64,000 nucleotides of DNA from Pyropia haitanensis. Its lineage: Eukaryota > Rhodophyta > Bangiophyceae > Bangiales > Bangiaceae. The stretch spans positions 3,970,172 to 4,034,171 of the forward strand of contig SDUX01000004.1 in assembly GCA_008729055.1 (NCBI GenBank), written 5' to 3'. The notes under the pieces were generated by a model. The model did no database searches. It had not been told where the DNA came from and saw only the letters and a list, made by a program, of their open reading frames with translations. Positions 1-10,954 of this stretch are shown one piece after another (the stretch's first letter is position 1; each line of letters begins with the position of its first letter). Position numbers and translations under genes: made by a program.

Positions 1-299
1 GCCGTGATTGGTCCTGTTGGCAGGCGACGGTCCGCACTGCGGTCTGGCAGTCTTGTCCGCAACACCTCCTCTTTTTGCACTGCGCACCGCCGGGCGAGCG
101 CCGCCCCTCAGACACACGGTCTCGGCGCGCAGCGAGTGCAGCACCAGCCCTCCCCTCCCCACGTGGACAGCAGGGCCGCCCTGCTCGCGTCCACGCGCCC
201 CCCCCTGTCCCCACAGGCATGGCACAACGGCACGGGGCGCTGATGGAAGGCGGGCTAGCCACAGATGCCGAGACATCCTGCCGGGGAGAGGAGGGGGGG
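1..299. other. Left edge, no gene seen
   Basis: Short overlapping open frames cover this stretch, but none shows a recognisable motif. It ends in a G-rich run directly before the target duplication of the transposon. It may be the flank of a gene outside the window. Confidence 0.4.
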
Positions 300-307
300 G
301 CTTGTTG
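300..307. repeat. Left target-site duplication of hAT-like element
   Basis: GCTTGTTG directly before the left terminal repeat. The same 8 bases directly follow the right terminal repeat at 1088-1095. Confidence 0.7.
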
Positions 308-410
308 TAAGGATGGCAATATCGATCGTTAAGAAATCTCCTAACGAGTTACCGACTCGTTAAACGACTGTAACGACATCGTTAAACAAACTAATCAACA
401 ATGTAGTTGG
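308..410 (+). repeat. Left terminal inverted repeat
   Basis: An AT-rich arm of about 100 bases with repeated CGTTAA motifs. It matches the complement of 981-1087 imperfectly, with shared TGGCA, TCGTTAA and CAATGTAGTT blocks. Confidence 0.65.
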
Positions 411-798
411 GCGTCAATTTTGTTTTGGTACTAAATATCCAGTCTCTTAGCAGAAAGACGCGACATCCTCGTCCAAAGCCCCCGCAATTGACGCGGCTCC
501 CGCGATCCGGCTGCTCCCGCCACGTGACGACGCAGCGTCCCCTCCTCCCACAGATCTGCGCACGCCCGCAGAGTTCGCGTAAGGGCACCGGCACCATCGT
601 GTCACGACGGCCGTGTATCGGCTCGGCGGGTGGCACCACCTCAATCTTGGCTATTGCCTCTTCGTCTCCATCACAAGCCTCAACATCCGCCAGGTACCGC
701 GCGCGCGCGTCTTCACAAGCGACACAGTAGTTGGCCGTCCTCCCACGACTGTCCTTGGTACGATCCGTTGTACGGCGAAAGGCGGCCCAAAGGTCCAT
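391..798 (-). pseudogene. Possible BED-finger remnant of a hAT transposase
   Basis: An open frame of 135 codons lies inside the transposon on the minus strand. Near its start it reads DLWAAFRRTT, and about 20 residues on NYCVAC, which resembles the W-x-x-F and C-x2-C parts of a BED-type zinc finger, the N-terminal DNA-binding domain of hAT transposases. The histidines that complete the finger are not clear, and no catalytic domain or dimerisation domain follows. The frame runs into the left terminal repeat, so it is probably a decayed fragment. The BED reading is tentative; the link to a transposon rests mainly on the terminal repeats. Confidence 0.35.
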
Positions 799-980
799 CG
801 CTGTCTTGCGTCACCAGCGGCCTTGCACCAATGGAGCCCACGGCCGGGTGCACGATGGGCGTCACGACTGGCCACGTGTACTGAGGCTGCGAGTGCTCTC
901 GGCGTAACAATTGTGTGCAATAGATTTCAATTGAGCCCTCGGCGCTATCAATTGCGCGCAGGATACAATCGTAAGTATTA

Positions 981-1087
981 ACTACATTGACGAGGTCCGT
1001 TGCGGAACTCTTTTTTGAATGTAACGATCGTCATAACGATCGTTTAACAACTTTCTTTTAACGATATGTTTAACGACTGCCAACCTT
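981..1087 (-). repeat. Right terminal inverted repeat
   Basis: Partner of the left arm, read on the minus strand. It carries the same ordered motifs with small insertions and substitutions, so the two arms have diverged since insertion. Confidence 0.65.
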
Positions 1088-1095
1088 GCTTGTTG
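1088..1095. repeat. Right target-site duplication of hAT-like element
   Basis: GCTTGTTG, identical to 300-307. Confidence 0.7.
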
Positions 1096-1266
1096 GGCAT
1101 TGGGTGCGCGCGGCTCTTGGGCATTGGGTGCCGCAGCGTGGCGCGGGATTGCGCGGTGGGCGGCCGCTCGCCGTCGGTCCCGTTCCATCACATCATGGAC
1201 ATCCGCGCGCGGCGGATGGCAGCCGGGGAGTGGCCCCAGCCGCCGCCATCGCGCCTGGCGTCGACC

Positions 1267-1297
<31 letters not shown>

Positions 1298-1567
1298 GCG
1301 TATCTGCCGGCCGCGTGGCGGCGACGGCCGCGGCTGGCGGACGCCGTGTCGTCACTTGACCGCCACCGCCACCGCCCCACCCGACAGCGACACCCCAATC
1401 TTTGTCACCCTCTCCTCTCCGCCCCCGTCGCCGACGCACCACCCTTCCACTCCCCTCCCCCTTCCGTCCACCTCACCTTGTGCTCTTACTCCTTCCACAC
1501 TCTCTGCTTCCCCTTCCCGGCCGACCAACCGAGCCACCAACCTCCCCTGCCCCCCCCCCGCTGGCGG

Positions 1568-1925
1568 ATGGCCGCCTATGGCGGCGGCGAATACGCCATG
1601 ATGGCCGACGCGGCGGGCGACGGCCTGCCGACGGCGGTGCGGACCCCCCCCGGGTCCGCCTCCCCCCGCACCCCCGCCGACGATGGCCGCCTGTCGCTCG
1701 TCCGCCGCGTGCCCGCCGTCCTCAGCGGCGGCGTGACGCTGCGGCGGGGGCGGCTCGGTCGCGCCGCGGCGGGCTGCTGGGCCGAAGTCCGCTCGGGGGT
1801 GCTCCTCGTCTATGCCAGCCGTGGCGCCGCCGCGGCGGGCACCGCGCCGCCGGTGCTGCTGCTGCCGCTCGATGGGGAGGCCGTCATCCGGCGGGTTGGC
1901 GGCGGTAGCGTTGTGCGCGACGCCC

Positions 1926-1963
<38 letters not shown>

Positions 1964-3607
1964 AGCGGCAGCGGCGCCGACGTGGAGCCGGTCGCCGCGC
2001 CGCGTGGCCGCGGCGGCGGCGACCGCGGCACGCCGTCGGTGGGCCGCTCGCTGCGCGTGTCGCACCCCGAGGCAGGCGCCGCGACGCTCACCTTTCCCCG
2101 CGTGGAGGCCGCCCGCCACTGGCAGGTGGTGCTGACGACCGCGACGCGGTCGCGGCGGCTGTCACCTGCGGACTTTCCCATTGCCGCGCCCGTTGGCCGC
2201 GGCGGCAGCGGCGCCGTCTTTGCCGCCGTTGACGCCGCGACGGGCGAGGCGGTGGCGGTCAAGGTGGTCCGCAAGGCGGACGCGTACCACAGCGACGGGT
2301 CGCTGCGGCACGCGGTCGATGAGCGGCTGGTGGCGGAGCTCGCGACGGGCGGCAGCCCGTACGTGCTCGCGCTGCGCCACGCCTTCCAGACGCCCTCCGC
2401 GCTGTACCTGGTGTCGGAATGGTGTGGCGGCGGGGACCTCCGGTCCGCCCTCCGCCGCCGGCCGGGCGGCACGCTGCGCCGCGCCGAGGCGGTGCGCCTG
2501 CTGTCGCAGCTGGTCGTTGCGGTCGGCGCGCTCCACCGGCTGGGCGTCGTCCACCGGGACATCAAGGCGGAGAATGTGTTTCTCGCGACGGCGCCGCCGG
2601 CGGCCGCCGCCGACGGCGGGCCCGACCTGTCGGCCGCGGTCGTGCGGCTGGGCGACATGGGCCTCGCCAAGAAGCTGCCCGCCGGCCGCCATGGCCGCAC
2701 CCGCTCGTTTTGTGGGACGGACGAGTACATGGCGCCAGAGGTGGTGCTCGGCCACCCGTACGGCACCGCCGTTGACTGGTGGTCGCTGGGCGTCCTCGCC
2801 GCGCGGCTGCTCACGGGGCGCCTGCCGTACGCGGCGCCGCCGGGCGGGCGGGCCGCCAACAACCACCGCCTCTTTGAGTCGATCGTGACGGAGGAGCCGG
2901 ACCTGCCCGACGGCCTGGACGCGGACGCCGAGGCGCTCCTGCGGGGGCTCCTCGACCGCGACGAGGCGCGGCGGTGGGGGGAGGCGCGCGTGCGGGGGTG
3001 CGCGTTTTTTGCGGGCGTCGACTGGGCGGCGCTGGAGGCGGGGCCCGACGCGCCGGCTGGCGGGCTGGCGGCCGCCGGCCACGCCGACGGCGGCGGCCAC
3101 CCGCCACCGTCTGCCGCGGCGTCCTCATCTGGGCGGGCGCCTTCGTCCATGGGGCCACCCAGCGGCAGCGGCGGCGGCGGCGGCGGCGGCGGCCGCACCG
3201 CCGCGTCATCGATTGCGCCGGCGAGCCTCGCCGGCGCGGCGTCGCTCGCCGACGACCTGTCGGGCCTGGACCTGTCGCGCTACGCGGACCTGACGCTCGG
3301 CACGGACGCGCCCGACGCGGCCGCCGCGGGCGGTGACGGCGGCGGTGATGGCGGGGGCGGTGGCGGCGGCCGCCACGGCGGCCGCCGCCGGCCGCGGGTG
3401 CGGGAGCGCGTCAAGGGGCTGTTGGGCGCCGCGCTCGGCGGCGGGCTGCCCCGCCGGCCGAGCGCGACGAGCATTGTCGGCTACTCGTTTACGGCCGACG
3501 GCCTGGGCAGCGGCGGGGGGGGAGTGCCGACGACGGTAGGCGGCGGCGGCGGGGGTGGCACGCCGAGTGCGGGGTCGGGCGGCAGCTCGGGGTTTGTGGG
3601 GCAGTAG
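1568..3607 (+). CDS. PH-domain AGC-family Ser/Thr protein kinase
   Basis: A predicted protein of 679 residues. The N-terminal third looks like a pleckstrin-homology domain split by a polyglycine insert, ending in the usual tryptophan helix (ARHWQVVLTTA). The kinase domain follows: glycine loop GRGGSGAVF, ATP-binding Lys232 in VAVKVV, catalytic HRDIKAEN at about 329-336, DMG instead of DFG at 363-365, activation loop SFCGTDEYMAPE. The order PH, AGC kinase, tail matches Akt/PKB-type kinases. Near the C-terminus IVGYSFTAD resembles an AGC hydrophobic motif. The start at 1568 was chosen because upstream sequence in frame is low-complexity and overlaps the transposon edge. Glycine- and alanine-rich inserts fill the tail. 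A paralogue lies at 40787-43239. Substrate and pathway cannot be told from sequence. Confidence 0.85.
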
Positions 3608-4155
3608 CGAGGGGGGGGGGGGGGGTGGCACGTGCGTACCTGTGTATATAGTGAGAGGTCTGGAGGGGAGTGTAGGGGCAGAGTGGCGCTGACGGCCGCG
3701 GCGGCGTGCGGGCGCGGGTGCGCCCGCTAGGGCCGCCGCGGCATCGAGCGTCACACTCTATTGTTTTTTTTATTTTTGAGGGGGGGCGCCGGCCGGCCGC
3801 CCCCCTACCCTTATGTATGGTTTGTTGGTTGACTGCTGTCCATGTCTCTGACCGAGGGGTCTTTTTGCCGAGACGAGGGGCAACGCGCGGCTCCTCGTGG
3901 GTGGTATGTGGCCCCTGCTTCTGTTCTTGCGCATCCATGAACACCGTACGCCAGGCATCCCCCTCCCCGCCCCACCCCCCCTCGTCTGCGCCGCCATGCA
4001 CACCCCATCCATGTGTACCGCGTGCCGCCCATCCCCATGCCCTGCGCACCCCGCCGCACCCCCCCCCCCCCACCTCTCCATTCCAGCCGCCCCACCGCCA
4101 CCGCCGCCGCCCCCACCGCCACCGCTCCCGCCGCCACCGCCACCGCCGCCGCCCC
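3608..4155. other. Convergent 3' intergenic region
   Basis: Lies between the 3' ends of the plus-strand kinase and the minus-strand TAF5 gene. It holds a T-rich tract at 3761-3777 and C-rich low-complexity sequence near 4050-4155. No gene seen. Confidence 0.6.
3761..3777 (+). terminator. T-rich tract after kinase stop codon
   Basis: A nearly pure T tract about 154 bases after the stop. Similar tracts follow several other stop codons in the window, so it may belong to the transcript 3'-end signal. This is inference; no AATAAA is seen here. Confidence 0.3.
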
Positions 4156-7100
4156 CTACCAGCCGTCGGCGGAAAACGCGCCAACGGCGATGAGCAGCCC
4201 CTTGGGCGTCCAGTGGAGCTTGACGATGGGCGTGTGGCGCGTGCGCAGCGCGACCAGCAGCGGCTCCGCGTCTGGGTCGAGCCGCGGCCGCTTGGCGCGG
4301 CCGCCGCCGCCCACGGGCGGCGGCGGCGGCGCCGCGGCCGCCGCGGCCGCCGCGGCGGCGGCGGCGGCGCCCCCGCCCGCGGCGCCAACGCCGGCGGGCC
4401 CGCCCGCGAGGGCCTCCGCGTCCCACAGCCGCACGACGCCGTCCCCCCCCCCCGTCGCGAGCACCGCGCCCGACGGGTCCCACGACGCGGCCCAGACGGG
4501 CCCGCCGTGCGCGTCGGGCACCGACGCGAGGCGGCGGCCTTCGGCCACGTCCCACACCTGCAGGCCGCCCGCCTCGCCGGCGAGCGCCAGGTGGCGGCCG
4601 CCCGGCGCCCAGGCGAGCGCGGCGACCCCCCCCGCCCCCCCCCCCGCTGCGGCGGCGATGCCACCCCCCCAACTCCCCCCCCCCCACCCACCCGCCACAA
4701 ACACCCGCGCCGCCGCGCCCGACCGCACATCCCACAGCCGCCCCGTGCCGTCGGCAGAGCCCGTCGCGAGGTAGTTGCAGTTGGGGTGCCACGCGAGCGC
4801 GTCCACGTCGGTCAGGTGCCCCGCCAGCAGCCGCACCGGCGACGGCCGGTCCGTCACCCACACCCGCGCCGACCGGTCCGCGCCCGCCGACGCAAAGTAG
4901 TAGCCGAGCGGCGCCCAGCCGACCGCCCACACCGGGTGCGCGTGGCCCGCGTAGGCCGCCACGTCCGCGCCCGACGAGAGCGCCCACAGCCGCACCGACG
5001 CGTCGGTCGAGGCGGACAGGAGGTACCGGCCGCAGGGGCTAATGTCCACCCCTTGGACGGCGGCGGCGTGGCCGACCAGCCGCCGCGCCGCGGGGGGGGG
5101 GGGGGCCGCCGCGTCGGCCGCCGCCGCCGCCGCCGCGACCGCCGCCGCGTGGCCGGGCGCGACGACGCCGGCGCCGCCGCCGGTCGTGACCGTCGAGGCG
5201 GGGGGGGGCGCCGCCGCGCCCGCCGCGCCACCCGCCGGCCGGCCGCGGCTGCCACCGCCGCCGCCGCCGCCGCCACCGCCCGCCCCACCCCCCGACCGCG
5301 CCCGTGCGGCGGCGGCCGCCGCGGCGGTGGCGCCGCCACCGCCGCCGCCGCCACCGCCCGAGCCGCCCGCGCCGCCCGCGCCGCCCGCCCGCACCGCCCA
5401 CACGCGGACGCTGCTGTCGCCAAACCCCCCCGCCAGCACCCCCCCGTCGGCCGACAGCGCCGCCGCGTGGAGGCCCACCCCGCGCACGTTGCCGACCGTG
5501 TAGGCGAGCACCGACGGCAGCGCCGCGTCGGGGCCGACGAGCGTCAGCGCCGTCGCCGCGGCGGCGGCGGCCGCCACGCCGGGCGCCGCGTCGGCGGCGG
5601 CACCGGCGGCGGCACCGGCGCCGCCGCGGCCGCCGCCGCCACCACCGCCGCTGCCACGGACGGCGCCGCACGTGATGGCCGGGTCGTCCGACCGCAGCTG
5701 CGGCAGCGGCAGCGGCGACGCGGACAGGTAGCCGTCGGGGGTGACGTGGGGGGGGCGCGCCGCCTCGGCGGCGGCCGCCACATCCGCCGCCGCCGCGGCT
5801 GCCGTCGCCGCCGCCGCCGCCGCGGGGGTGCCCGCCGACGCGCCAGTGCCGGCGGCGGCACCAGCGGCGGCGGCCGCCGCGGCCGCGGCGCCGCCCGCCG
5901 TGCCGGCCGGCGGCGCGTCGCCGCGCTCCTCTGCTTCGGCGGCGGCGGCGGCCTCGGCGGCGGCCTTGGCGCGTGCCGCCGCGGCGGCAGCCTCGGCGGC
6001 GACCACGTCCGCGTCGCGCACCTCGTACAGCGACGGGCGGAGGGCGCCCCACAGCACCGGGTGCTGCCGCACCGCCGCGCCCACCGCGGCGGGTGAGATG
6101 AACCCCGTCGCCGGGTCGTCGTCGTCGTCGCTCGCCGCGCCGGCGGCGGCGGCGTCGCCGCCGCCGCCGGTGAGGAGGCCCGCCGCCGTGCCCGGCGCGG
6201 CGGGCTCGTCCAGCCGGAGGATGCACCGCGCGTTGAGCAGCCGCAGCAGCAGCCCCCGGTGGGCGTCCTCGGTGAGGAAGGCGAGGAGCAGCTCAAACGC
6301 GGGGCTCGACAGGTGCAGCTGGTACCGGTGGCGGAGGAAGAGCGCGGCGGTCGCGTTGGACGCCAGGTGCGACGGGGCAGAGACGCCCTCGAGGGCGGCC
6401 AGCTCGGCCCGCCGCGCGGCGGTGCCGCGGCACGCCGCCCGGGCCGCCACGCCGCGGCCGGCGGCGGCGGCGGCGGCCGCCGCCGCCGCTGCCGCCGCAG
6501 CCGTCGCCGCCGCCGCCGCTGCTGGGGTGTCTGCCGGCGTCGCGCCGGCGGCGGCACCAGCGCCCCCCCCCCCCCCCCCCCAAGGACCGGGCTCCACGGG
6601 GGCAGGACCATCCCCCCCGCCCCCCCCCCCCCCCCCACCCCCCCCCCCCGGCGGCGGCGCCGGAAAGTCCGCCTCGGCCGCCGCGGACAGCAGCTCCCGT
6701 GCCTGGCGGCCCGCCCCCCGGGCGACCAGCTCCAGGAAGGTGTGCACGAGCAGCGGGTAGAGCACCGCGTGGAGCTCCCCCTTGTAGATATCCAGCGAGC
6801 CGTCCACCCAGTCGCGGAGCTCCCGGTAGGCGGTCGTGTACGCGCGGACGTCCGCGTCGAGGGCGGCGGCCGCCGCGGCGGCGGCGGCGGCGGCGGGCGC
6901 GCCGCCGGGGGAGGCTCCCCCCCGGCGGCCCCCCCCGCGCCGCCGCCGCCGCCGCCACCACCGCCGCCGCCGCCAGGCGGCGTGCCCGGCCGCACCGCGC
7001 CCGTGGTGGCGCCACCGCCGGGGCGGGGCAGCAGCAGCAGCACGCGGGACAGCTCGTCCGCGTCGGCGTCGAGCTCATCGGGGGGGGGGGGGCATCGGGG

Positions 7101-7702
7101 GGGGGGGGGCACCCGCCGCGGCGGCCAGGTCTTGGCGCAGCAGCGCCTGCTCCGCATTGCGGTAGCCCTGTGGGGGGGGGGGGGGGGGGGGGGGGGGGGT
7201 CGACCGCGCGAGGGGAGAGGGGGGCACCGTAACAAACAAGGGGGCGGCGCGGCGGGCGGCGGGCGGCGGGCGGTGAGCAACACGAGCGCAGGCGCGCCGC
7301 TGCGCAGACGATACGAGCGGCGGCGGGTCGGCAGCGCGGCGCCGCCGGGCAGACGGGCCGGCGCTGCCGGCCAGCGGCGGCGGCGGCTCCCGCGGCAGCG
7401 CCACCGACGCAACGGCAGGCCGGCGGCGCGTGCGCAACGCCGGCACGTACGACCCTCCATCCGCACCCCCAAAAACACGAGCCACTGGCGGGCACCGTCG
7501 ACCCCCACCCCCCCCCCCAACCGCTCCTCCCCTCCAAAAACCCCGACATCTCCCCCCCCCCCCCCCCCACCCCCCCCCCCCCCCCGTCCCCCCCCTCAAG
7601 GCCGCCACAGGCAGCACCGCCACGTACCTTGCGGTGCAGGTACTCTAGGATGGCCTTGTTGGTGGCCGCCTCCGCGTCCGAGATGGCGGCGGCGCCGCCC
7701 AT
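4156..7702 (-). CDS. TAF5: TFIID subunit TAF5 (LisH and WD40 protein)
   Basis: TAF5 is a scaffold subunit of general transcription factor TFIID in the nucleus. Exon 1 (7702-7628) ends in LEYLHRK and exon 2 (from 7167) starts GYRNAEQALLRQDL; together they form a LisH motif across a phase-0 intron. Then come the TAF5 N-terminal domain (LRDWVDGSLDIYKGELHAVLY) and seven WD40 repeats, including the diagnostic blades GYYFASAGADRSARVW and HPNCNYLATGSADGTGRLWD. The protein ends LLIAVGAFSADGW. Long Ala/Gly runs separate the domains, with one large insert after the first WD blade. The frame changes twice, in C/G runs at about 7079-7109 and 6910-6975, where conserved sequence resumes at once; probable length errors. 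One gene, divergent from the dehydrogenase at 8689. Confidence 0.92.
7168..7627 (-). other. TAF5: Intron of TAF5
   Basis: A 460-bp phase-0 intron, donor GTACGTGG, acceptor CACAG. Removing it joins the two halves of the LisH motif exactly. It is filled with G/C homopolymers. Confidence 0.85.
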
Positions 7703-7930
7703 GGCCGCCACAGCGGGAGCCGCAGCGCCGGCCGTGCACGCGGGCACACCCCGGCGGGTGCCGTGCGGGGGGGGTGGTCAGGGGAGGTAGACGAGGTGGC
7801 GCCGACCGGGGGGGGGGGGGGGGGGAGGATATAGCGGGGAGGGCGCCGAGAGAGGGCGGGGGGGGGGGGGGGGGGGTGGTGGGAGGCGAGGGGAACCCCC
7901 GCCGCCGGCGCAGCGCGGCGCCGGGGCGCC

Positions 7931-7968
<38 letters not shown>

Positions 7969-8688
7969 CGCCGGGACGGGCGGCGGCGGGCGGCGGGCGG
8001 GCGGGCGCGGCCGCCGCGGCGGCACGCCGCGGCCGCCGCGCGCCGGCGCGGCCGCCGACCCGCCGGCCGCGGCGGCGGTGGCGACGGCCGCCGACGCGCG
8101 CGGGCGGCCGCCGCGGCGCCGCGCGGCGCGGCGCGGGCACGCGCGGTGGGGGGGGGGGGGGGGGGGAGGGAGCGGCGCCCGCCGCGGCCGCCGCGCGCGC
8201 GGCGCGACCAAGGGCGTGTGGGGGCGGCCGCGGGTGCGGCGGCGCGGGCGCGGGCGGCGCGGCCGCGCGGGCACCCGCCGCGAAGAGGCGGACCGTGCAA
8301 GTCCGCTGGCGGATCCGGGATGCTGGAAAGTACGTTGGCAGGACGGCTGGAAAGGGACGTGGAATAGGATGTGGGGACGAGCGAGGCGGGCGGCCAACCG
8401 CGCTGCTTGGGGCCGCCCCGTACCCAACGGCTGCCAGTCCTGGCACCCCCACCCACCGCCCAGCTCTGCTCCGCCTGCCGTGCGTCGCTGCGTGCTGCGT
8501 CGCCCGCGCGCGTCCGTCCCGGGTGCCGCCCCGCCGCACCCGTCCCACCTCTCCTCGCACCCTCTGGCGGCCATCCCGCTCTGGACACGACGCCGCCGCG
8601 GCGAGCACCGCTTCCCCCCTGCGGTCGTTTGTCCGCCCCGCGCCGCCGCGCGCGCCGTCGGTCCGCCCCGACGCCGCCGCACGCCGCC
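7703..8688. promoter_or_regulatory. Divergent promoter region TAF5 / dehydrogenase
   Basis: About 1 kb between two divergent start codons. It consists of G runs, CCG/CGG repeats and GC-rich low-complexity sequence. It should hold both promoters, but I see no recognisable element. Confidence 0.4.
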
Positions 8689-9620
8689 ATGATCCCCCGG
8701 GCGGCCGCGGGCGTCACGCGCGTCGGCTGGATTGGCACCGGCGTGATGGGCGCGCACATGGCGCGGCACATCTACGGCGCCGGCTACACCCACCTGACCG
8801 TCTACAACCGGACGGCGGCCAAGGCGCAGCCGCTGGTCGACGCGGGCGCCGCGCGGGGCGCGTCGCCCGCGGCGGTCGCGGCGGCGTCGGACGTGGTCTT
8901 CACGATGGTCGGCTACCCGTCAGACGTGCGCGCGGTGATTGGCGGCGCCGACGGGGTGCTGTCGACGCTCCGGCCGGGGGGGGTCGTCGTCGACCTGACC
9001 ACCTCCGAGCCGGCGCTCGCGGCGGAGCTGGCCGCCGCCGCCGCCGCCCGCGGCTGCCACGCGCTCGACGCGCCCGTCACGGGTGGGGACGTGGGCGCCC
9101 GCAAGGGCACCCTCAGCGTCATGGTCGGCGGCGACGCCGACGCGGCCGCCGCGGTGCGGCCGCTCCTCGACTGCTTTGCCGCGACGGTTACCTACTTTGG
9201 CGCGCCGGGCGCGGGCCAGCACTGCAAGATGGCCAACCAGGTGACGATCGCGTCGTCCATGCTCGGCATGTGCGAGGGCCTCGTCTACGCGCACAAGGCG
9301 GGGCTGGACCTGGAGGCGTACCTGCGCGCCATCCGCGGGGGGGGGCGGGCTCCTTCTCCATCGAGTCGTACGCGCCGCGGGTGCTGGCCCGCGACATGGC
9401 GCCGGGCTTTTACGTGCGGCACTTTGTCAAGGACCTGGGCATCGCGGTCGGCGAGTGCCAGCGGCTCAACGTGGCGCTGCCGGGGCTGGCGCTCGCCCAG
9501 CAGCTGTACGTGTCGCTGTGCGCGGTGGGGGAGGGCGACCTCGGCACGCAGGCGCTCATCAAGTCGCTCGAGCGGCTCAACGGCACGGAGCTGCCCAAGG
9601 TGGAGGTCACCAAGTGGTGA
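8689..9620 (+). CDS. Beta-hydroxyacid dehydrogenase (HIBADH/GLYR family)
   Basis: An NAD(P)-dependent oxidoreductase of about 310 residues related to 3-hydroxyisobutyrate dehydrogenase and glyoxylate/succinic semialdehyde reductase. The Rossmann motif GTGVMG lies at residues 16-21. The substrate-binding block DAPVTGGDVGARKGTL and the catalytic-lysine block GAGQHCKMANQ are present, then AIRGGG and GSFSIESYAPRVL. Between the last two the frame changes in the G run at 9337-9345; one more G would restore the family's usual AIRGGGAGS. The start follows GCCGCC and begins just before the Rossmann strand, so there is little room for a targeting peptide. The exact substrate cannot be assigned from motifs alone. 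Confidence 0.85.
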
Positions 9621-10954
9621 CCGGCGCCGCGGGTGGGGGCGGGGGACGGGGGGGATCACGATTTGAAAATTGAAAGTGGGGGGGGGGAGGCTGTTTGCCG
9701 ACGCGAGCACGAGGACAGACGGCCCGCTCCGTCTTGTGCACTGGCAATCCTAGTAGCTACCAGTGCCAGCCTCGCCGCTCCGCCGCGGCGACGCCGTTGG
9801 GAGCCGCAAGGCCGCCGTCGACGTTGGTCTTTTTCTGTGCGTACGCCGCTGCGCAAGATGCACTCCACCGGACAGCAGCCTCCCATGTGTTGGCCAACCT
9901 GTGGCCAACACATACGCTACTGCGCACCGCGCCATGGCCCCCCTCCGCCCCCCACTAGTCCCGAGTCGGACGTCTACGAGCGGTCGGCTACCCAGGAGGT
10001 GCCGCAGAATCCCAGCCCAGACTGTCAGTTGTCAGCGGGCGCTGAGGGGGAGGAGCGCCTCGCCACTTTGTCACGCCCACCACTTTGGTCACACCAGTAG
10101 CACCGCTGTTGTTCGCTCGTTTACTTACGGCCCGACGCATGCAGCAGACGCAACAGGACGTGCGCGCCTCGCTCACATCCGAGCTGCTGTTGTCCAAGAC
10201 GTACCCAAGTCATCGCGGCCGGCTGCCTGCGTCCCACTGGACCAGGCCTCTTGTGAAGTACCAACGTTACACCAATTATGAAATTGATCAAGTCACACTC
10301 AGTCGGAGAATCCGAAACACAACAGCAGCATACTTACTACGACTTTGGAGGATACATTGTATTTGCGCCCCGCAATGGTCGACGGCCACGGCTGCGCCCC
10401 CTACACCCGCCCGCCCCCGACGGCGGCGGCCGCGCCGGACCCCCCCCCCCCCACGCACGCGCCGGCGCGCAACGCGGGCCGCCGCCCGCCTTCGCCCGCC
10501 GCCACGGGCGCCTTCCCGCCGCGGCGGCCATTCCACCCCGCCGCCCGCGCCCGCGCATCGGAGCGTTCCCGCTGGTGTGCCTCGTCGCCCAACCCCCCCC
10601 CCCCCCCCCCCCCCACCGGCCCGCTCCTTGGCGCTCCGCACTGGTGCCCTTCCTGCCGGCAGGCCCACAAACAGTCTGCCGACGTCCCCCCCCGCGTGCC
10701 TGCCGGGGCGGCCCGGCGTTTCGCCAGCCGCAGGGACCACCCGTCACCACCTGCTTTCCCGACTGGGCCTTGTCTCCTCGTTCCGCCCCTCCCCTCTCCA
10801 CCCCACCCCCTGTCTCCCCCCCGCTTCTGTCGTCCCTTGCTACGACACCTGCGTTTCCACCTCCCCCTCCCCCCCCCCCCCCCCCCCAACCTTTTCCCTC
10901 CTCCCCCCTCTCCCCCCCCCCCCCCCCCCCCCCCCTGCCCTGTGATACAATCCA
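9621..10954. other. Intergenic region with short hairpin
   Basis: Between the dehydrogenase and the nucleoporin, both on the plus strand. It is less GC-rich at 9660-10360 and then strongly C/T-rich up to the nucleoporin start. It contains the hairpin at 9885-9913. Open frames here show no domain. Confidence 0.5.
9885..9913. repeat. Perfect 12-bp inverted repeat
   Basis: ATGTGTTGGCCA, a 5-base spacer, then TGGCCAACACAT. The arms pair without mismatch. It could be a factor-binding palindrome or an RNA hairpin in the 3' region of the dehydrogenase transcript. Confidence 0.6.

Larger units (their letters stand above)
308..1087. mobile_element. Short hAT-like DNA transposon
   Basis: The ends are imperfect inverted repeats. 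The left end starts TAAGGATGGCA and the right end, read on the minus strand, starts AAGGTTGGCAG. Both arms then carry several CGTTAA/TCGTTA motifs and both contain CAATGTAGTT about 90 bases in. The arms are much more AT-rich than the surroundings. The element is flanked by identical 8-bp direct repeats (GCTTGTTG), the target-site duplication length typical of hAT elements. At about 780 bp it is too small for a full transposase, so it is a deleted, non-autonomous copy. Its right end lies about 480 bp before the start codon of the kinase gene. Confidence 0.75.

Noticed and set aside
3706..6096. Long plus-strand frame opposite TAF5
   Set aside because: It is the antisense shadow of TAF5. Its Arg/Pro/His-rich composition comes from GC-rich codons read in the wrong frame.
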